Of a stretch of 64,000 nt of DNA, positions 57,394-64,000 are shown piece after piece; within the stretch, counting starts at the first letter, position 1; each line of letters opens with the position of its first letter. Both the position numbers and the translations under genes were made by a program. This DNA comes from Omphalotus guepiniiformis (taxonomy: Eukaryota; Basidiomycota; Agaricomycetes; Agaricales; Omphalotaceae). The notes beneath the pieces were generated by a model, which was not told the origin of the DNA, ran no database searches, and was given only the letters and a program-made list of their open reading frames with translations. The stretch is taken from positions 62,001-126,000 of the forward strand of contig JAQOOI010000069.1 in the NCBI GenBank assembly GCA_028554645.1, written 5' to 3'.

Positions 57394-59132
57394 CAGTTCA
57401 AACACAACAGATGTTCAGATATTTAGCACTCTATTAAAGCACTGCAATTCCTAATAGTCCGCCTCTACCAGCTCGAAGAACCGGGGCCTGACGTTCACAA
57501 TCAAGAGGCCTTCTGCGATTTAACGCTCTAGAAGATACGTAAAGTTCTCCAATTTGGCGGGCAGTCGTAACCTGGGGCGCTCGACCCTATACATGACAGT
57601 ATATGTACTCTACTGCTTGTAAGTATTTCATAAATAGATAGAAAACTGAGTGGAGTAATTAAAAGGAACAGAGGGATAACATCGAGTATAAAATGGATAT
57701 AAACAGAAACAATATGACTGAGTTGGGTAAGTAGGCACGTCTAGAGGGTAATTATGTGCAGTTCTTGGGTATATATGTGTAAGTATTATGTTTTAGTGAT
57801 GTTTTTGGTACATCTAGACCCTTCTTATCATGCGCTCGAGCCATTCTAAACGAACTACTCCTATGCATTTCGTTATTATTCATCTTCGTAACTGTTTTAC
57901 AGTGTACTTATAGGGGCGCCGAGGGCAGTTTCTAGTCATTTATCCCGTCGGGCTTCCGTATTTTCTCCTATTTCGACATCTAGACCCCATAGCACCTCGT
58001 AGATATACCAATATCCAGCGCTCGAAGGTCAATTCTGTCATTACTTTACTAATAAGTTATTATACAGTCATCGAGACTGATCATTTTCATAGCTTTGACC
58101 ATCTAGTATCTCGGAACGGAATCGTCGATCATATATTTCCGATCATAAAGCGTTATCTCCAGTATATCATCAATCTGCAGGTTCTAGGAGGTCGGCTAAG
58201 TTCGAACAAACCATTTTGATGGCTCGGCGATACCTCTAGCTTTGTCCTTTCGACATTATCGAGGCTCATGAGGCTATTACGCCTGTGTGTGTGTAGTTTC
58301 TTCCTTCCTAAGTCCCGTGGATTACACAGATACTTAAATAGCGACTTCCAGACGAAGGGCTCTTTGCCAGGCAGGGTGGGTCTGACCATACTGTACAGTC
58401 TCGCAGCAGGTAGTTACTTCGCCGAAGGTCTAGAGGCATATCAGCCATAAGGTCTTGATGCATACTCGTACATCGTAGTCCTTTCACTTCGAGCCTTTAA
58501 CTATTCGTGTTCTATGTTTTAGCTAGCACTATGGGACATAGTCTAGCCCTTTATTCCCATCATATTCACAGTAGAAATCGTTTAATTTCAGGTATTTCAG
58601 GTGTGTATGCGTTTTCAGCGCAACATCTCCCCCAAACCAAATCTAGACCGTCCCCGGTCTGGTGATTGGTCAGTCATACAGCCAAAGATACATTCTAAAG
58701 CTTCGCAGACAGCCTGTTGATTATATAATACTTATTCACACACATCTCAGAGTTCGCCGAAGCAGTGGTACACTGTTCATTGCTTTTTGCCGGTCTATGC
58801 CGATCATCAAATTTCAAACTCCAACCAAAATACTCTCGGCCAGCTGTTTGCCTTCGGCAATTGCCGTAGGTTCTTTTCAGGCAAGTGACTTTCCGTCTCT
58901 TTTCCTCTTTCACATTTCTTATTCAGTTTCTTACTTCTCTATTCTTTCTTTTCACGCATCTCTCAGCCTTTCACTGGTCCGTGCGCCGTGGGAACATGGT
59001 CAGGTGAGTCGTTCCATAAGTAAACGGACTTCAACTTTTTCACGCCCATTCTTCCTTTCTCTCTATTTTTCTCTCAGAGTGGCTCTAGCTCTCTGTCTCT
59101 CTCTATATATACTTGTTCTTCCTTTACTCCTA
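57394..59132. other. AT-rich non-coding region, possibly retroelement-derived
   Basis: No gene seen. TCTAGACCC-type and CTCGAAGG phrases recur here (57570, 57815, 57968, 58025) and again around 61330-61410 and 63200. A CTCCCCCAAACCAA motif at about 58628 recurs at about 61568, each about 250-500 bp upstream of a plus-strand gene. These could be parts of long terminal or untranslated repeats of one element. Confidence 0.4.
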
Positions 59133-61053
59133 ATGGCGCGAACTACCGGCAAAGCTTCCAAAGGGAAGGGCAAAGCAGCCTCTTCTTCTCAAATTTCGGC
59201 AGTGGCCAAGAAAACTCGAGCCGGTCGAAAGACCGCGCAGATCAACCCTCACGAACAAGCCAATGAAGTCATCGCATGTATTGTCGACGTCTATCGTCGT
59301 TACTTTGATAAACCACGAAAGAATCCCCCCAAGGTCTCAGAAATGACCAAGGCCGTGGAAAGTGCCACTCCCTTCATGGTATGTTGTATTTCTTATAGTT
59401 TTAATCTTTCATTCTTACATTTTCTCTTCTAGGATACTCTCTTTGAGCACGTCGACTTCGACATCGAGGATTTCTGTCCGCATGTGCGCCCGGTGTGGCT
59501 AGCTTTAGTGCGACTTTGCAACCCCCTCGAATCTCGACTCCCATCTCTTCACAAGACTGGTTGGTATATCTCGAAGGACGATCGACAGGAGAAACATAGT
59601 CTCGAGCCTGTAAGTCCTTATTCCACCGTAATCTTTTTAATCTTATTCAATATAATTTCCTAGTTTCACGACTTCGATACCATCCTCGGCGACGATTGTG
59701 GCGACGACGATACCGTTCTTAGCAACTCAGAGGATGAGGTCCTCGAGTCTGACGACGAGTCCGTCCAAGTCAAGCCTGAGGTTCGTTTTCTTCTTCCTAT
59801 TCCCTTCAAATTTCTTTCTTATATCCTTTCATATTCTAGCCTGTTCTGACTTCGAAAAAGCGAGCGCTCGAGCTGCTAGAAGACGACGACGACATGGATC
59901 TCTTCTCTTTTAAGAAGCCTCGCGCGTCCACTCCTTCCAAAACACTCAAGACTGGTCCACCCGTTCGCGCAGTGAAGCCCAAACCGAAGCCCAAGCCTAA
60001 GGCAAAGGCCCCGACTCCCAAAGAGCCATCTCCTGTTGCTAGCGAAAGGTCGCCGACCCCTGCTCCTGCTTCATCAGCGAGGGCTGGTCCTTCTCATCAG
60101 GTCTCCGAGGCCGGCCTCTTCACACATCCTGCTAGCGACACGGTCTTCAACCTTGCCGACTTGCTCCATGCAACTCGAACCATCGACGCAGTAAGTCTCT
60201 TTCTTATTTATTTTATTACTCTTTCATTTATCTTTTATAGCTCACTGGCAGCTTGCCATGTACGCGATGTACCGCAGCTCACGCAGCAGAGAAGTGTGTC
60301 CCGCCCGAAATACAGAGCACCTCCTACAAATGCGCCGTCTGCTTCAAAAGCAGGCAACCTTGTTCATGGACCCTGACGCCGGCTCGTGCCCTCGAGATGC
60401 GAAATACGATCTACGGGTTGGCTCGTCAAGGTTCTCATAGTAAGTTTAATCATTTATTTCTTTTTATTTAACATCTTTTCTCATTTCCTCCTTATTCAGA
60501 CCTCGGCGCAGAAGTTATTGGTCTCGTCGAGAAGATCTCTGTATACGACCAACTTCGCCGCAGCGTCTTGGACCTCGCCGACAACGCCAACAAGCTTCGC
60601 GAGTCCATCGAGCGGGACCAGGAGCACCTTCGTGGTTCAGTCACCGATCCTACCCTTCTTTTCAACATTCTTCATCGTAACGACCCTTCATTCAAGGACG
60701 AAATCGAAGATTTGAAGATGATAGGCGCGGGCTTGGGTTGGGACATGTCGGTTTTGGATCGAGACTCGAGCTTGGTGAAAACGGAGACTGGTTTTCAGAT
60801 CCAACCGAGTTCGTCGCGCCTTCCCCTCGACTTCTCTAAATCCGACACTCGCAGCACCATCGAGCGCTTGGTAACCTCGGCTCTCGTGCCTCTTCGCTCT
60901 TCGGCGAATGCTTCATCTTCCCGGGTACCTGCGTCGGCTAGTTCTTCCTTTCCATCCTCCCTCCCTACCATTACGACACTCAACACCGCCCGTTCCCCGG
61001 TGGAGGAGGAAAGCGTTGGTCGGATCCTGGCAGAGGATAGTCCGGAGAGGTGA
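59133..61053 (+). CDS. Retroelement-associated protein with Cys cluster, unknown function
   Basis: Exon 1 is 59133-59378 (MARTTGKASKGKGKAASSSQ). Later exons begin DTLFEHVDFDIEDFCPHV, FHDFDTILGDDCGDDDTVL and PVLTSKKRALELLEDDDD. The following exon carries a Lys-Pro repeat (KPKPKPKPKAKAP). The next exon holds CTRCTAAHAAEKC...KCAVCFKSRQPCSW, a six-Cys zinc-cluster-like motif. The last exon has a coiled segment (DQLRRSVLDLADNANKLR) and ends at 61053. About seven exons, with introns of 50-60 nt. The start was chosen because upstream text is a pyrimidine-rich leader. Similar in plan to the gene at 61813: basic MAR start, acidic patch, helical end. A DNA- or RNA-binding, gag-like role is conceivable, but no family was recognised. 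Confidence 0.6.
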
Positions 61054-61812
61054 CTCGGGATCTTCGTCGAGGCGTAGCCTACAGTCTTCGGACTTTAAAT
61101 AATATTTTCATTACATCGCAGCAGGGAGTCTCTTTATAGAGCTCCAAAATCATTATATCTAGCAAGGGTTCTCTTTATAGAGGCCCAAATATCTTTGTTT
61201 TTCATTTCTTGTACCATGTACATAGAAATCTCGTGGCCTTAGTGCCAAATAAAAGCTTTCATGTTCTTTCTTTATGTGTGAATCCATTGTTAAGTTCAAA
61301 TTTAATTTAATATCTTTAAGATTGCCTTCGTCGAGGCTGTAAGTATGGACTCGACTTAGAGAAATCCCAGCTCGAAGGTAATAAGTAGTAACTAGACCCC
61401 TTTATTTATAAGTCTCGTGCCCTTACTTATCACTTCTGTGCCTCAGGCACTTATTTGTTCGTTTCAACCAATCTTAGATGTTGATTTATTGAAATCTAAA
61501 ACACTTAAGTTTCGTTTTTATGAAATCTTTAGAAATTTCAAAATTCTATGTCCTAGATGGACTCCTCTCCCCCAAACCAAAAGAAGTTCAGCGTCCCCGC
61601 TGCATATCTCGGCTAGTCCTTAGTTAAGTCCAGGGTGCCTTAATCAGTCGGGCATGTTACTTCGTCGAAGGGACCAGGAGTTCCGCTTTCAGTCAGAAAA
61701 GTATAAAGGAGGGTCGCCGAAGGTGGGTCCAAGTTATCAGTACACTTTAAGACCTTCAACCTGCATTCTCGACCTTACTTTCGTCTTCTTCTCGTTCATA
61801 TTTCATCGTCAC
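61054..61812. other. Spacer between the two plus-strand genes
   Basis: Non-coding and AT-rich, with a duplicated CCAAATA/AGGGTTCTCTTTATAG-like text at 61125-61190. No gene seen. Confidence 0.4.
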
Positions 61813-63137
61813 ATGGCTCGAGGATCCAACAAGACCTGGCCCGAGAGGGATCAATGGTTAAAGGAGACTCAAGAGGCCATTACTGCCGCTCAAGCCGTTC
61901 AAGCCTTCCCCAAAGCCAGTCCCAAGCTTCTAGGACCAGTCGTGACGGCTCTAGCCGATCATATGGTTTGTTTATTATATTCTTCAGGCTTCGTCGAGCT
62001 CATATTTCTTCATAGTCAAAGCCTTTGAATGCCAAAGTGGTGGCCAAGGATGATATCGCCTTTGATACCTTCCAGAAAGGACTCAACACTGTGATAGCTA
62101 TTACAGAGATTGATGGGGTAAATCGTCCCTACCATCTAAATGGGCTCGAGGAGTTCTTTGCCAAGCTCGAGGTGCTTCGACAGCCCACTCGCAAGCGCAA
62201 GGTAACTCTCCTCTTTCCTCATTAATCTTTACAAGCTTCATTCTATACTCTTCACAGAACGTTAAATCTCCTCTTATCATCGAAGACGATGATGATGATG
62301 ATGAGATCGAGTTCGTCGGAGGTCGGATTGCTTCTACTCCAGTAAGTATCCATATTTCTTAGGTCGAGACTCCGACTTGACCTAAGTTTAGGACTATAAA
62401 GCCGGACTCGCAGCCGCATTGGGTCTTTCTGCATCCATGCATGCCCCTTCTCAAGAATTAAGCCTTCCACCTGGCCTCAAGTTCAACAAGAAGGTCAGGG
62501 TAAGTGCGGTGTCTTCTTATCCATCATATTATAACTTCGCCGAACGTTCAGGACGTCGCGAATCGTTCCTCTACTCTTTCATTGGCCCTCGGCGATGTAC
62601 CTGGAATGGATGTACGTTCTCGTTCCTACCTCAAGGCCATGTATTACTTATCAGTTGCTCAGGATAACATTGCAGCTGCCAATGGCAAGCGCATTCGCCT
62701 CGAGCAACCCATTTCCGATCTTCGTGAGGATATTGAGGGTAAGTAAGCATGGGTTCTCCCTGTCTCGACCCTACTGATCATATTGACCAGAGGATAAGAC
62801 CCTACGAGAAGCCGCCATCGCTACAACTTTCCGTCATATCGCGCTCACTCCATATCTCGAACTGCCCAAGCTTAGCGTCGAAGCTTTACGCTCAGTTCTC
62901 AATTTCCTTCGTACCGAACAAGTCACTCTTCAGCATGCTGTACATTTCCATGCCAATCAATACCAGTTCGTTGTTAAACAGATGGACAACATTCAACGAG
63001 AGCAATTTAGTCGTCTCTCAGTCGAGGACAAGCAAACCGCTGATTCTTCATCTTCGGGGACCCCTCAAGATGCTACCATGGAGGAGGCTGGGTCTAGCTC
63101 GGCTGATACCACAGCTACCAACTCTAGCAGTGCCTAA
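61813..63137 (+). CDS. Retroelement-associated protein, unknown function
   Basis: Seven or so exons from ATG 61813 (MARGSNKTWPERDQWLKETQ) to TAA 63135-63137. Segments in order: FPKASPKLLGPVVTALADHM, AFDTFQKGLNTVIAITEIDG, an acidic EDDDDDDEIEFVGGR patch, LAAALGLSASMHAPSQELSL, SRSYLKAMYYLSVAQDNIAA, a coiled region, LELPKLSVEALRSVLNFLR, and a Ser/Thr-rich end. The splice pattern (GTAAGT/GTATGT donors) is regular, so this is a real spliced gene. The family was not recognised. It lies tail to tail with the Ty3-type Pol fragment. Confidence 0.6.
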
Positions 63138-63328
63138 GTAAGTTTCGTCGATCCCCATAATCTAGTTCTTTCTAATTGAATTGTTGTGAGAATAGGCGCT
63201 AGACCCTGTATTCAGAGTCTCCAACCTACTTTACACTCCCAACTCATGATATAGTTCATATACCTTCGTACATATAACTCTTTTGAGTTTCTTATTACTG
63301 TCATTACTTCGAGCCTTCAGAATATCGA
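63138..63328. other. Short intergenic spacer
   Basis: Between two convergent genes. A CACTTCGAGCCTT-like phrase near 63305 recurs near 58487. Confidence 0.4.
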
Positions 63329-64000
63329 TTAAGTACCACTTCGACGCAATAGAACAAACTGTTTATTGCTTCTAGTTCGCACTCCAGTGATCTCTTCAGG
63401 TTCTGCGCTTAAATCCCTCTCAGGAGAAGGATGATCATCTTCTTCATCAGAATCTTCTTCATATTCCTCATCTCGAGGCATTCTTAAGTTCGGAATGGAG
63501 TCAAAAATGTAATCTCGACTTTGTTCGTCGTAAGTATCCTCATCTTCGTTCACCATACGTTCTAACTGTTCTGCAGTAAGGTCTATGAGGTCTAGCACGT
63601 TCGTAGGTAGGTCTATAGGCTCATATCTTGCAAAATGCGGCAGTACGCGAAAGGCAGCAATCTTTTCTTTAAGTACCGAGCCATCCATTTCAGCAATAAT
63701 GTAGGCACCACCCTTAGTTCGTCTGATGACAATCATAGGTCCTCTATACCTTGGATACATCTTCCTGTCCAAGCTCTTCTCAATTTGAGTGTTTCGAACT
63801 TGTACTAGAGTTCCAGGTTTGAAATCATAGTCTTTTATTACATGTTCATAATCTTGTTCAAACTTCTTCATAGTTCTTCTTTTCTCTTCGTCGACCCTGG
63901 AAATCATGCCCATAACATGAGTTCTATGCTTTGCCAAGGCTCTAGCCCTGTAGCCGATCAATTCTTCGTAAGTAAGGACTCTATCTGGTACTTCTACCAA
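63329..64000 (-). CDS. Ty3/gypsy-type Pol, C-terminal fragment (runs off window)
   Basis: 223 codons open to the window edge. The region LVQVRNTQIEKSLDRKMYPR followed by YRGPMIVIRRTKGGAYI and a DGSVLKEKIAAFRVLPHF segment matches the integrase C-terminal (GPY/F-like) module of Ty3/gypsy retroelements. Before it lies a helical KFEQDYEHVIKDY region that follows the integrase catalytic core. The C-terminal about 100 residues are acidic (DEEYEEDSDEEDDHP) with RTRSNKQF at the end. No chromodomain is visible. The RT, RNase H and integrase core would lie beyond 64000. Confidence 0.8.
   Translation of the reverse strand: MVEVPDRVLTYEELIGYRARALAKHRTHVMGMISRVDEEKRRTMKKFEQDYEHVIKDYDFKPGTLVQVRNTQIEKSLDRKMYPRYRGPMIVIRRTKGGAYIIAEMDGSVLKEKIAAFRVLPHFARYEPIDLPTNVLDLIDLTAEQLERMVNEDEDTYDEQSRDYIFDSIPNLRMPRDEEYEEDSDEEDDHPSPERDLSAEPEEITGVRTRSNKQFVLLRRSGT

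Overview
The window looks like chromosomal DNA of a mushroom-forming basidiomycete (Agaricomycetes). The genes are split by short GT-AG introns of about 45-70 nt. Several products belong to families typical of that group: DUF6535 membrane proteins, the ER-bound mpaB-type oxygenase family, EthD proteins, a fungal MFS sugar transporter, and large amounts of retroelement and transposon DNA. All identifications come from reading translations and motifs by eye; no database search was possible.

Layout. 1-497 is flank. 498-9911 is a complete-looking 9.4 kb DNA transposon with perfect 20-bp terminal inverted repeats. It carries three spliced genes: an unknown 618-aa protein (+), a 513-aa retroviral-type integrase/transposase with an N-terminal HTH (-), and an unknown 821-aa protein with an N-terminal Cys/His cluster (-). 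A 163-bp tandem array lies between the two minus-strand genes. 9912-15160 is gene-free and holds degenerate repeats with about 600-bp spacing. 15161-16105 is an EthD-domain gene (-). 16106-19000 shows no gene. About 19.1-20.3 kb holds a truncated DUF6535 gene and a piece of a dispersed repeat (family R1). 21177-24176 is an MFS sugar transporter (-). 24.66-26.36 kb is a long R1 copy. 27786-31173 holds two tandemly duplicated zinc-finger genes; the second has a coding minisatellite.

32894-34220 is an Old Yellow Enzyme gene with an apparent 1-nt frameshift. 34456-35364 is a calcineurin-like phosphoesterase (-). 36113-36990 (+) and 37228-38168 (-) are convergent genes; the first has a nucleotidyltransferase signature. 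38.6-40.1 kb is a protein-kinase-like pseudogene. 40890-42719 is an mpaB-type oxygenase (-). 44.37-45.84 kb is R1 in the opposite orientation, with tRNA-like A and B boxes. About 46.1-46.6 kb is a decayed XRN1 exoribonuclease fragment.

47.6-53.7 kb is a nested structure. A 5'-truncated LINE (RT + RNase H, poly-A tail, 10-bp target duplication) has split a minus-strand DUF6535 gene whose own 5' end is also missing. 54327-57062 is an unknown acidic protein (-). 57.4-64 kb is retroelement-like: two related-looking plus-strand genes of unknown function face the minus-strand 3' end of a Ty3/gypsy-type Pol that runs off the window.

Functionally the window is accessory-type DNA. A few metabolic genes (transporter, ene-reductase, oxygenase, EthD protein, phosphoesterase) are scattered among elements and decaying gene copies, with no evident co-regulated cluster. 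The best candidate for a little-described system is the three-gene integrase transposon at 498-9911.
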